Positions 48,009 through 55,791 of a stretch of 64,000 bases of DNA are shown here, piece by piece. The notes beneath the pieces were generated by a model that was given only the letters and a program-made list of their open reading frames with translations, had not been told where the DNA came from and ran no database searches. Position 1 is the first letter of the stretch. Each line of letters begins with the position of its first letter. The stretch comes from Nitrospiraceae bacterium. GTDB lineage: Bacteria; Nitrospirota; Nitrospiria; Nitrospirales; Nitrospiraceae. A program made the translations under genes and the position numbers. The stretch lies in assembly GCA_009692155.1 (NCBI GenBank), contig SHZW01000010.1, positions 25,046-89,045 of the forward strand, written 5' to 3'.

Positions 48009-49694
48009 ATGAACAGGGTCGAACGGAAGAAGCAGGAGAAGAAACAAGGTCCGCAGGCGTTAGGGCATCTCCAGCAGATGTTTGCGCAGGCGGTGGCTCA
48101 TCACCAGGCCGGACGGCTCCAGCAAGCGGCAGACCTCTATCAGCAAATTCTCACCGAGCAGCCCCGCCACGCCGATTCCCTGCACCTGCTGGGCTTGGTT
48201 GCCTACAAGACTGGTCGTCTGGAGGAAGCGGTCGGCCTGATCACCAATGCCATTCAACAAGACTCCGCCAAAGCGCCCTATTGCTTCAACCTTGGCGTCG
48301 TGCTTCAGAAGCAGGGAAAGCTCGATGAGGCGGCGGACACCTACCGGCGCGCGGTGAAGCTGAATCCCTCCCATCTTGAAGCCCAGGGCAATCTCGGGAA
48401 CGTATTGCTGGAGCAGGGGAAGCTCGATCAGGCCGTGGCGGCCTACCAGCAGGCGTTGCGGCTGAATCCCAATGCTGTCGAAGTGCACAACAATCTCGGC
48501 GTGGCGCTGAAGGAACAGGGAAAGTTTGCGCAGGCGGTCGCGTCGTATGAACAGGCGTTGAAGCTCAATCCTCATCATGTCGAGGCGCAGAACAATCTTG
48601 GCGTCGTGCTGAGAGATCAGGGCCGGTTGGATGAGGCGGTGGTGGCGTTCACGCAGACGCTTGCCATGAGGCCGGGCCACGTCAAGGCCCACTACGATCG
48701 GGCGTTTACCTATCTCTGGCAGGGGAAGCCGGATCGTGCCATCGAAGATCTGCGGGCCTCGGCGGAGACCAAGCAAAATCATGGATGGCCCATCCAAGAT
48801 TTGATGGTGTCGAAGGCGCGGATGAAGCATGATGCCGAGCAGGTCCAGTATTTACTGGATCGCGGCATTTTGAATCGCCAGCATGACGGCTACCGGGATG
48901 CTCTGAAGCATCTCCACCAGCGGGCGTCGCAGCAGAAAGATGCCTCCTGGCGTATGCCTGTCAGCCAGGGCGAGATCACCGCCATCGCGTCGTCCTATAA
49001 CCGCTTGCTGCACGTCGCCGATTGCCCGCCCGTGAAGAGCGGCGCGGTGAATCCCGCGCTCGACGTGCGCGAGATCGAAACCAGGTACAACGCGAAGAGG
49101 CCGGAGATCATGCATGTGGACGGGTTGCTGACGACGGACGCGCTGCAGTCCATCCGCCGGTTCTGCCTGGACTCCACCATTTGGAAGCGGGATTATCCGA
49201 ACGGCTATCTTGGCGCGTTTCTCGGCGATGGATTCGCCTGTCCGCTTCTGTTGCAAATCGCTGAAGAGCTGCGGCTGAAGTTTCCCGGCATTTTCAAGCA
49301 GCATAAGCTCACGCAAGCCTGGGCGTTCAAGTACGACAGTGCCTTAACGGGCCTCAACATGCATGCCGACGCGGCAGCCGTGAACGTAAATTTCTGGATC
49401 ACCCCGGATGAAGCCAATCTCGATCCTGACCGGGGCGGGTTGGTCGTGTGGAATCGGGAGGCCCCGCGGGACTGGAGTTTCAAGGAGTACAACAACGCCA
49501 GGAATGAGCCGAAAGTGTTGGCATGGCTCAACCGGCAGGGGGCGCAGGCGGTCACGGTCCCATACCGGTGCAGCCGGGCGGTGATTTTCAATTCCGATCT
49601 GTTCCACGCAACGGATCGCATCAGCTTCAAAGAGGGCTACGAGAACCGCCGGGTGAATATCACCCTATTATATGGACGGCGGGAGCAGGCCTAG
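48009..49694 (+). CDS. TPR-repeat protein with C-terminal 2OG-Fe(II) oxygenase-like domain
   Basis: 561 residues. Residues ~20-270 are tetratricopeptide repeats (KGKLDEAADTYRRAVKLNPS-like units, at least six). The C-terminal ~200 residues look like a double-stranded beta-helix oxygenase: LNMHADAAAVNVNFWI has HxD, FHATDRISFKEGYENRRVNI has the distal His and the 2-oxoglutarate Arg. The architecture resembles prolyl/aspartyl hydroxylases with protein-binding repeats. Substrate unknown. Predicted leaderless start at ATG 48009. BolA/Grx4 genes follow. Confidence 0.78.
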   Translation: MNRVERKKQEKKQGPQALGHLQQMFAQAVAHHQAGRLQQAADLYQQILTEQPRHADSLHLLGLVAYKTGRLEEAVGLITNAIQQDSAKAPYCFNLGVVLQKQGKLDEAADTYRRAVKLNPSHLEAQGNLGNVLLEQGKLDQAVAAYQQALRLNPNAVEVHNNLGVALKEQGKFAQAVASYEQALKLNPHHVEAQNNLGVVLRDQGRLDEAVVAFTQTLAMRPGHVKAHYDRAFTYLWQGKPDRAIEDLRASAETKQNHGWPIQDLMVSKARMKHDAEQVQYLLDRGILNRQHDGYRDALKHLHQRASQQKDASWRMPVSQGEITAIASSYNRLLHVADCPPVKSGAVNPALDVREIETRYNAKRPEIMHVDGLLTTDALQSIRRFCLDSTIWKRDYPNGYLGAFLGDGFACPLLLQIAEELRLKFPGIFKQHKLTQAWAFKYDSALTGLNMHADAAAVNVNFWITPDEANLDPDRGGLVVWNREAPRDWSFKEYNNARNEPKVLAWLNRQGAQAVTVPYRCSRAVIFNSDLFHATDRISFKEGYENRRVNITLLYGRREQA

Positions 49695-49756
49695 GCCAAG
49701 TTGCACAGACGTGCAGGGCTGCGGTATCCTTTCTCCCGGGAGCAAGGCCGGTCCTG

Positions 49757-49996
49757 ATGATCACCAACGACGTACTCACCAGCTATATTCGCACAACGAT
49801 GCCGGACGCGGCGGTGTCCGTGACGGATCGAACCGGCACGCGGGACCATTTCAGCATCAAAGTGGTCTCAGACCATTTCAAGGGCAAAAATCTGCTCGAC
49901 CGGCACCGGATGGTCTATCAGGCGTTGGACGAGCCGATGAAAGACGGGCGCATTCACGCCCTCGAGATTAAAGCTGAAACCACAGACGGGGCATAG
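49757..49996 (+). CDS. bolA: BolA-family protein
   Basis: 79 residues. VLTSYIRTTMPDAAVSVTD, DHFSIKVVSDHFKGKNLLDR and HRMVYQALDEPM form the BolA KH-like fold, with the conserved His in DRHRMVY. BolA proteins bind monothiol glutaredoxins through a shared [2Fe-2S] cluster. The start is ATG 49757; it precedes the Grx4 gene by nine bases. Confidence 0.9.
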   Translation: MITNDVLTSYIRTTMPDAAVSVTDRTGTRDHFSIKVVSDHFKGKNLLDRHRMVYQALDEPMKDGRIHALEIKAETTDGA

Positions 49997-50005
49997 GAGG
50001 ACATC

Positions 50006-50329
50006 ATGTCGAATCCCATCGAAGAAGAAGTGCAACGCGAGATCAAGGCGAACAAGATTCTGATTTACGGCAAGGGCACGAAACAGATGCCGATGTGCGG
50101 GTTCACGCGGGAGACGATGCAGTTCTTCGATAAATACGGCTTTCCCTATGAACTGGTCGATGTGCTGCAGAACCCGGCCAAGCGTGAATTTCTGGCCAAG
50201 ATGACCAACTGGCCAACCTTGCCCAAGGTCTTTATCGACGGACAATTTTACGGCGACACGGACATCCTCGATCCGATGGCCGCCAAGGGCGAAATCGAAC
50301 CGCTGCTTAAAAAAGCATTCGGGAAGTAA
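50006..50329 (+). CDS. grxD: Monothiol glutaredoxin (Grx4/GrxD)
   Basis: 107 residues. ILIYGKGTKQMPMCGFTRET contains the CGF active site (CGFT instead of the more common CGFS), followed by YELVDVLQNPAKREFL, WPTLPKVFIDGQFYGDTDIL. It carries [2Fe-2S] clusters and hands them to other proteins together with BolA. ATG 50006 follows AGGAGG. Confidence 0.92.
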   Translation: MSNPIEEEVQREIKANKILIYGKGTKQMPMCGFTRETMQFFDKYGFPYELVDVLQNPAKREFLAKMTNWPTLPKVFIDGQFYGDTDILDPMAAKGEIEPLLKKAFGK

Positions 50330-50348
50330 GGCACCTGGGCCGACTGAC

Positions 50349-50804
50349 TCACCGGATCAGCGCTCGTCGAGCCTGGTCCCAGTTTTCCCGTTGTTCCTGT
50401 AATACCTTCTCAGGTATGGCGGAGATTTTTCTGCAAGCTGTCTTCTGGTCCATACCATTGGCGAGAAACGTTTGGAGCATGGTGCCGACGAGTCGTTGGG
50501 GCTCCAGGGTGTGCCTGATCTGAAAATCTTGACTCGCAAAGATATTCTCGATTGCGGCCATGTCGTTTGGGGGAAGCTGCGTCTTCAACTCACGTAAGAT
50601 TGCCACTAGGTCCACCGGTGTTTCGACCGCGTGGGCGCATTCGGATTCTTGAACAACCTTGAGATGGCTTGCGGCTGCAAGGTACCTGACGGCCGCTTGC
50701 GTTGCCTGTCGAGGGCTGTCTGTTTGTGCTTGGAGTGGCCAGATGAATAACACGCATACCAGCGCGATGCTTGTTTGTAAAAGGAAGGGGAACGGTGCCC
50801 GCAT
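50349..50804 (-). CDS. Secreted or membrane-anchored protein of unknown function
   Basis: 151 residues. FPFLLQTSIALVCVLFIWPL and QAQTD give a signal peptide with cleavage after LQA. The mature part is helical with two cysteines (SECAHAV, KTACRKI) that may form a disulfide. No family recognised. It lies downstream of the dehydrogenase gene on the same strand, ten bases away, so may be its last operon partner. Confidence 0.6.
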   Translation of the reverse strand: MRAPFPFLLQTSIALVCVLFIWPLQAQTDSPRQATQAAVRYLAAASHLKVVQESECAHAVETPVDLVAILRELKTQLPPNDMAAIENIFASQDFQIRHTLEPQRLVGTMLQTFLANGMDQKTACRKISAIPEKVLQEQRENWDQARRALIR

Positions 50805-50814
50805 CAGCCTACTC

Positions 50815-51549
50815 CTATATTCCCCACCCTCCACTGACGTGGATGTTCGTTCCGGTGATGTAGCGAGCCTCGTCTGACAAGAGAAACTTCACCGCCGCGA
50901 CCGTATCCTTGACCTCACCGACATAACCGGCCGGAATCTTCTTGGCCATGCCGGCCAGTTCATCTGGCGGCGCGCTGCCGGAATCGATAAAGCCGGGCGA
51001 GATCGCGTTGACGGTGATGCCGTGGGGCGCCAATAGTTTCGCCAGCGTTCGCGTCAGGATCAGCACGCCCGCCTTCGCGATGTAGTGCGCGGTCACCTCC
51101 GTTTGCGCGATCATCTGATCCGCATTCGCCATGCTGAAATTAATAATCCGTCCCTGTTTGCGCGTTTTCATGCCCGGCGCGGCGGCGTGCACCAGATAAA
51201 AGATGGGATGGAGGTTGTGATCGAACATCTCGTTCCATCCCGCCGGGGTTTCGTCCAATAGATTCAGGCGGTGGTAGGGGCCGGCACAATTGATGAGGGC
51301 GTCGATCTGTCCCCACGACTGTTCCACTTGAAGGATCAGGTTCCTGGCGGCGACGGGATCGGAAACGTCGCAACGGACGGACAGCGGCTCGCCGCCTCGC
51401 GTAGCGATCTCGCGGGCGGTTTCGGCCGCTTCCTTCTCGCTGGTACGGTAGCAGATGGCCACGCGCCACTTTCGTGCCGCGAGATCAAGGGCGATAGCGC
51501 GCCCGATGCCCCGGGCGCCGCCGGTAATGACGGCGATGGGTGCGTTCAC
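50815..51549 (-). CDS. Short-chain dehydrogenase/reductase with atypical active site
   Basis: 244 residues. VITGGARGIGRAIALDLA is the TGxxxGIG cofactor site; CDVSDPVAARNLI and NCAGPYHRL follow. The catalytic segment reads TAHYIAKAGVLILTRTLA: Lys is in place but the Tyr position (four before Lys) holds His, with a Tyr one residue later. ITVNAISPGFIDSG and GTNIHVSGG complete a FabG-like fold. Substrate unknown. The start overlaps the stop of the diguanylate cyclase (ATGA). Confidence 0.82.
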   Translation of the reverse strand: MNAPIAVITGGARGIGRAIALDLAARKWRVAICYRTSEKEAAETAREIATRGGEPLSVRCDVSDPVAARNLILQVEQSWGQIDALINCAGPYHRLNLLDETPAGWNEMFDHNLHPIFYLVHAAAPGMKTRKQGRIINFSMANADQMIAQTEVTAHYIAKAGVLILTRTLAKLLAPHGITVNAISPGFIDSGSAPPDELAGMAKKIPAGYVGEVKDTVAAVKFLLSDEARYITGTNIHVSGGWGI

Positions 51550-53591
51550 TGTGGAGGGTCTTGTTCGCCGGGGTTCTGGTACGCGACTTCGAGCGAGTCC
51601 GGAGCGCAGGTCACACAGTTGCGCCCTTGCGATTTGGATTTGTACAACGCCTCGTCGGCAGCGTGGATCAATTCGGCGACCGTCGTGGCATGGACAGGGC
51701 AGGAGGCGACGCCGACGCTGATCGTCACCCGTTCCGGCGCGGCGGGCGCCAGCTTCCGGAGCGTGAGTCCAGCCACGGCGATACGCAGACGCTCGGCGAC
51801 CGCGACGGCACCGGCCGTGTCGGTTCGCGGGAGCACGATGACGAATTCCTCTCCACCGTACCGCGCCAGCACGTCGCTATCCTTCAAGGTCTTGTGCAGG
51901 GTTTGGGCGACTGTTTTCAGGACCAGATCGCCCACCTGGTGTCCGTAAGTGTCGTTGACCTTTTTGAAGTGGTCCAGATCGATCACCATCAGGCTCAACA
52001 CCTGGCCCCTCCGCCGATCGTCCGGCACGACCAGCTTGGCGAGCGCTTCTTCAAGAAAACGGCGGTTGTAGGTGCCGGTCAGCTCGTCGATCAACGCGCG
52101 CCGTTTGGCCCGCTCGAGGTGCTGGAGATGGCCGATCATCGGCGCGGCCACGTTGACGAGGGCCTCGATCCAGTGGCAGGTATCTTCCGTCCAGCGGTTG
52201 ATTTCCTGGCTGAGCAGGTGCACGACGCCGATCGTTCGTCCGCCGATGATCAGGGGCACGCACCAGTAACTGCCGGATTGCGTGTTCGAGACGCTCGACG
52301 TGCAGACCAGATCGCGGGACGTGTCCTGCACCTTATATTCGCGGCCGGAACGGATGACGGGGCACCGATGGGGCTCGTTCCAGACCGGGTAGCCGTCGAT
52401 CGGGAGATCCTCGCGTTTGGGCGAGGTCCAGACGGTTTCGAGGCGATCCTCGGAAGCATTGAGCCGAAGAATGAGGATTTGCTGCAACGGGATGCTCTGT
52501 TGCAGGGTGTGGCAGAGAATGCGGTAGACCTCTTCTTCCGAGATGGCCTGTTGCATGGATTGCGTGATTTTCTGCATGTCGATGAGGCGCTGGTTCAGGA
52601 GCTGCATCTCGATGCCCTGCTGCTCCAAATCGGCCGAGTGTTCCTGTTGGTGCAGGCGCAGGCTGAGGTACATGTCCCAGAATCCGTGCCAGAGCTGCCG
52701 GATCTCTTCGCCCATGGCCTGCTCGGTTTTTCGGCGGATCGTCGGCTCCTCGGCCACGTCGCCGCTGGCACCGGAAATTTTTTGCATCTGTGCCGTCAAC
52801 TCGCGGACCGGTTGCGTCACGACGACTCGCGAGCCCCAGAGGATCAGGAGCATGACGATGAAGCTGATGCCGCCTCCTCCGGTGACCAGCCACAACTGAT
52901 CCCGGCGGGCCGATTGCAGGGCGGATTCGATCGGAATGCTGATCTCGATCCCGCCCATGATGTCGTTGAGCCTGAAGTCTTGTTTGGGACTGCTGGGATG
53001 GCTGTTGTGACATCCCACGCAACTCTGGGCGATGGCCCGGTCCGGAGCGAGAAAGCGCATGACCGTGGTTCCACCCACATGATCCTGCCGTTTGAACATT
53101 TTCGTATTCGTGGTCAACAGGGCCTTGAAGCCTTCTTCCTGGAAGGGGTCCTGGATGCCGTTCTTTTTATTGATCGGCCAGGGACTGATCAGTTTGATCC
53201 GGTAGCTGGCGGGAGAATTTGCGATCATTTCCGTGACTTCCCGGATGAAGGTCGCCGGGAGAGGGAATGCGTTCGGGGTATGTTGGTAATCGGCGCTGAT
53301 CCTGACCTGCAGCGCCGTCAGCCGCGGCACGATGGTGGAAGCATAGTATTCGCGGTCGGCCTGGATCTGCGTCAGAATCGCTTCGGCGGTGACGGCCGTC
53401 TGTTCCTCCAGCACCTGCATGCGCTGGCGTCCGGCGAAGGCCCAGGCAAACAGCACGAGAAACAGAATCAGCAGCGGCGCGATCATCACGATGAGTTTCG
53501 TGCTGACGGACCAGTGCCGCACGCCAGTGAGCCAGTGCGAGCCGGACGTGAGCGCCTCGTGTCGTCCGGTGTCGAGGATGGGCGACGTCAT
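51546..53591 (-). CDS. Membrane diguanylate cyclase with c-type-heme sensor, HAMP and GAF
   Basis: 681 residues. First membrane helix at ~32-52, then a periplasmic Tll0287-like (DUF3365) sensor with heme motif SCVGCHNSHP (Cys191-x-x-Cys194-His195). Second helix at ~233-254, a HAMP-like linker, a GAF domain (YRILCHTLQQSIPLQQILIL onward) and a GGDEF domain: DELTGTYNRRFLEE, DLDHFKKVNDTYGHQVGD and ARYGGEEFVIVL. GGEEF predicts active c-di-GMP synthesis. The upstream inhibitory RxxD site is KDSD, so feedback may be weak. Overlaps with both neighbours suggest coupled translation. Confidence 0.87.
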   Translation of the reverse strand: MTSPILDTGRHEALTSGSHWLTGVRHWSVSTKLIVMIAPLLILFLVLFAWAFAGRQRMQVLEEQTAVTAEAILTQIQADREYYASTIVPRLTALQVRISADYQHTPNAFPLPATFIREVTEMIANSPASYRIKLISPWPINKKNGIQDPFQEEGFKALLTTNTKMFKRQDHVGGTTVMRFLAPDRAIAQSCVGCHNSHPSSPKQDFRLNDIMGGIEISIPIESALQSARRDQLWLVTGGGGISFIVMLLILWGSRVVVTQPVRELTAQMQKISGASGDVAEEPTIRRKTEQAMGEEIRQLWHGFWDMYLSLRLHQQEHSADLEQQGIEMQLLNQRLIDMQKITQSMQQAISEEEVYRILCHTLQQSIPLQQILILRLNASEDRLETVWTSPKREDLPIDGYPVWNEPHRCPVIRSGREYKVQDTSRDLVCTSSVSNTQSGSYWCVPLIIGGRTIGVVHLLSQEINRWTEDTCHWIEALVNVAAPMIGHLQHLERAKRRALIDELTGTYNRRFLEEALAKLVVPDDRRRGQVLSLMVIDLDHFKKVNDTYGHQVGDLVLKTVAQTLHKTLKDSDVLARYGGEEFVIVLPRTDTAGAVAVAERLRIAVAGLTLRKLAPAAPERVTISVGVASCPVHATTVAELIHAADEALYKSKSQGRNCVTCAPDSLEVAYQNPGEQDPPQ

Positions 53592-54388
53592 AGAGATGCG
53601 GCTGTCTTCATGGTCTTCGAGGTGCGTTGTGCAGGGATGTGTAGCCGACCCGCCAGCAAGCGTAACACGCCGGCGGTGCGAAGCGAAAGAGCGTCCCCGA
53701 TGGTTCTCGTGCCGGCGGTGACGCCCATTTCTTCTATCACAGCCGTCAGATCGTCCACGGTATCGATGTCGCGCCGGACCTGCAGCAACGTCGTGCGCAG
53801 CCCCAGCGCGGCGGCCTTCTGCTGCGTCAAGGGCAGGACTCGATCCGTCGACCAGGGAATGCCGGCAAACAGCCCGGGCGACGGCTTGCGCAGTCCGATC
53901 AGGTAATAGCCGCCGTCCAGAGCTGGACCCAGCACCACATCGTGGGAGGCCAGCAGTTTTACCGTCTCGCCGAATACCGAGCCGGGCAGGGTCGGCAGAT
54001 CTGTGCCGATCACCAGCACCTGTCGGTAGCCCAGCGCAAAGACGTCGGCAATCGCGCGGGCCATGCGGGCGCCGAGATCGTCGCCCATCTGCGCGATCAG
54101 CCGGACGCCGTGGCGTTCTTCAAGAATTTTGAAAAAGACATGATCCGATGATGGTGCGCAGGCCACAAACCGGTCCAGCGAAGCGGTGCCCCGGCTGCGT
54201 TCGAGCATATCCAGCACAACACTGCCATGCAGGCTGGCGGCTTCGTCGGGAGTGAGCGGTGGGCAGAGTCGGGTTTTGACCTGGCCTGGAATGGGTGCTT
54301 TGGCGAAGATGATCAGGGCGGAATCAGAGGGGGGGCGCGAGGCGTTCGGTTTCCTGTTCGGGCCGTCTGTGTGTTGCCGTGGGCTCAT
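53588..54388 (-). CDS. TIGR04282-type glycosyltransferase (arsenosugar cluster)
   Basis: 266 residues. IIFAKAPIPGQVKTRLCPPL, VIGTDLPTLPGSVF and LGPALDGGYYLIGL are the DUF2064/TIGR04282 blocks, a GT-A-like nucleotide-sugar transferase fold. Members are typically found beside TIGR04283 proteins and arsM/arsS in arsenosugar-producing bacteria. It ends by overlapping the diguanylate cyclase start and begins 12 bases after the TIGR04283 gene, so the two are probably cotranscribed. ATG 54388 is used; 22 unconserved residues precede the first strand. Confidence 0.85.
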   Translation of the reverse strand: MSPRQHTDGPNRKPNASRPPSDSALIIFAKAPIPGQVKTRLCPPLTPDEAASLHGSVVLDMLERSRGTASLDRFVACAPSSDHVFFKILEERHGVRLIAQMGDDLGARMARAIADVFALGYRQVLVIGTDLPTLPGSVFGETVKLLASHDVVLGPALDGGYYLIGLRKPSPGLFAGIPWSTDRVLPLTQQKAAALGLRTTLLQVRRDIDTVDDLTAVIEEMGVTAGTRTIGDALSLRTAGVLRLLAGRLHIPAQRTSKTMKTAASL

Positions 54389-54400
54389 GAGCCCTGCCTC

Positions 54401-55165
54401 TTACCGGGCCGAGGTGTAGAGGTTTTTCAATCTATTCGGATGGACGTCTAACCAATACAGCAACCGAAGGGCCCACATCAAGACAATTGTTCGGAGTGTG
54501 CCATGCCGGTTCCATCGGCGGTAGGAGGTCACCACGTGGGCGCGGAGCGGCGCCACGCGACCGGCGCGCTTCAGGCGACGGGTGAAGTCCACATCCTCCA
54601 TGATTGGAATGTCGGTAAAGCCGCCAAGTTGCGCAAAGACCTCGTGCCGGACGAAGAGCGCTTGATCGCCGGTGGCGATACTGCTCCAGCGCGACCGCAG
54701 GCTGATCAGCCGCGCGATCAGCCAGGCGAGGCCCCTGTCGCGTTCGAACCGCACGTCGAAACGCCCTCCGACGCAAGCGGGATCGTCCAGCGCCCGTTCG
54801 ATGGCCTGCCGGGCCTCGTCGGGCAGATGCGTGTCGGCATGGAGGAACAGCATGACGTCCGCCTGGCTCGCGGCGGCTCCGGCATTCATTTGCCGGGCGC
54901 GGCCGACGGGTGCAACCAGCAGGCGCGGGCCACGGGCCACGGGCCTCGGGTCGGCAGAGGACTCTTGCGTCAGCGATTTTATTTTAGTCTCGTGCCTCGC
55001 GCCTCGGGCCTCGTGCCCGAGCGATCGAACGATCGAGATCGTTCGATCGCTGCTGCCGCCGTCCACGACGATGATCTCGTCGAAACCAAGCCGCGCCGTG
55101 CGTGCGAGCGTATCCGGCAGCGCCTGTTCCTCGTTCAGTGTGGGGATGATGACGGCGATCTTCAC
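54401..55165 (-). CDS. TIGR04283-type family 2 glycosyltransferase (arsenosugar cluster)
   Basis: 254 residues. MKIAVIIPTLNEEQALPDTL and IIVVDGGSSDRTISIVRSLG start the GT2 fold. AGAAASQADVMLFLHADTHL holds the DxD-like metal site, CVGGRFDVRFERDRG and DQALFVRHEVFAQLGGF follow. About 30 residues between the second strand and VGRARQMNAG are repeat-encoded (HEARGARHETK ... PRPVARGPR) and have no place in the family. It should transfer a sugar or ribosyl unit in arsenosugar-type synthesis; exact step unknown. Confidence 0.85.
   Translation of the reverse strand: MKIAVIIPTLNEEQALPDTLARTARLGFDEIIVVDGGSSDRTISIVRSLGHEARGARHETKIKSLTQESSADPRPVARGPRLLVAPVGRARQMNAGAAASQADVMLFLHADTHLPDEARQAIERALDDPACVGGRFDVRFERDRGLAWLIARLISLRSRWSSIATGDQALFVRHEVFAQLGGFTDIPIMEDVDFTRRLKRAGRVAPLRAHVVTSYRRWNRHGTLRTIVLMWALRLLYWLDVHPNRLKNLYTSAR
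54921..55020. repeat. Short-word repeat family D, copy 5, inside a glycosyltransferase
   Basis: GGCGCGGGCCACGGGCCACG, GGCCTCGGG, then CTCGTGCCTCGCGCCTCGGG, CCTCGTGCC. It keeps the reading frame. A perfect 15-bp palindrome (AGCGATCGAACGATC / GATCGTTCGATCGCT, 55020-55051) adjoins it. Confidence 0.8.
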
Positions 55166-55177
55166 GAGAACGAAGAG

Positions 55178-55260
55178 CTTATGGCGTATGGCTTATGGCG
55201 GGAGTCGGATAGTGCACAATTGCGTGAAGGCTCTGGCCATTTGCTATACGCCATACGCTC
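55178..55260. repeat. Short-word repeat family F, copy 1 (ATGGCGTATGGCTTATGGC words)
   Basis: TTATGGCGTATGGCTTATGG, then GCCATTTGCTATACGCCATA, CGC. Complementary halves upstream of the TIGR04283 gene. Confidence 0.8.
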
Positions 55261-55280
55261 CTCACGCTCTTGTCTGACGG

Positions 55281-55694
55281 CTATTCGCGTTTATCCGGAG
55301 CGGCGCCGGTGAACATGAAATAGGAGACCATCGCGACCGTCGCCCAGAAAATGACCTGCTTGTGCCAGAAATGCACTTCGCCGTAATGGGCGATGGCCAG
55401 GCCGAGCGTGATGGCGACCGTCATCACCGTATAGCGCAGCGTGAGGTTCGCGATGGCGGAATAGGCCCAGATGGCGAGTCCGGTGAAATAGAGCACGAGC
55501 GGCTTGTAGTCGATCTCGAACCCTCCGCTGATCGAAAGAAAGACGGTGAGGAAGCCCAGGAAGACCAGCGACGAGCCGACGATCATGCCGGGCACGTGGA
55601 GATGCTGGTCGTCGTCGTGATGCGGATCGCGATCGGAGGATGACGGCGAGGAGTTCTGATTGTGGGGACGTTCGGGTAGATCGGTCGGTGGCAT
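55281..55694 (-). CDS. Small integral membrane protein of unknown function
   Basis: 137 residues. A hydrophilic, His/Asp-rich start (DRDPHHDDDQHLHVPG) that could bind metal, then four membrane helices (MIVGSSLVFLGFLTVFLS, LVLYFTGLAIWAYSAIANL, VMTVAITLGLAIAHYG, VIFWATVAMVSYFMFTG). No family recognised. It is flanked on both sides by family F repeats. Confidence 0.6.
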   Translation of the reverse strand: MPPTDLPERPHNQNSSPSSSDRDPHHDDDQHLHVPGMIVGSSLVFLGFLTVFLSISGGFEIDYKPLVLYFTGLAIWAYSAIANLTLRYTVMTVAITLGLAIAHYGEVHFWHKQVIFWATVAMVSYFMFTGAAPDKRE

Positions 55695-55707
55695 GAATTA
55701 CCTCAAG

Positions 55708-55788
55708 AGCATATAGCAAATGGCCTATGGCAAGAAAAACCAGTCCGCATCTTCATCTCCTGCCATAAGCCATACGCCATAAGTTATT
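55708..55788. repeat. Short-word repeat family F, copy 2
   Basis: GCATATAGCAAATGGCCTAT, GGCAAG, then CTGCCATAAGCCATACGCCA, TAAGTTATTTG. It lies just after the dCTP deaminase gene on the minus strand. Confidence 0.8.
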
Positions 55789-55791
55789 TGC

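Noticed and set aside
51540..53906. 788-codon open frame on the plus strand opposite the diguanylate cyclase
   Set aside because: Compositional shadow: no recognisable domain, while the minus strand encodes a complete sensor-HAMP-GAF-GGDEF protein.
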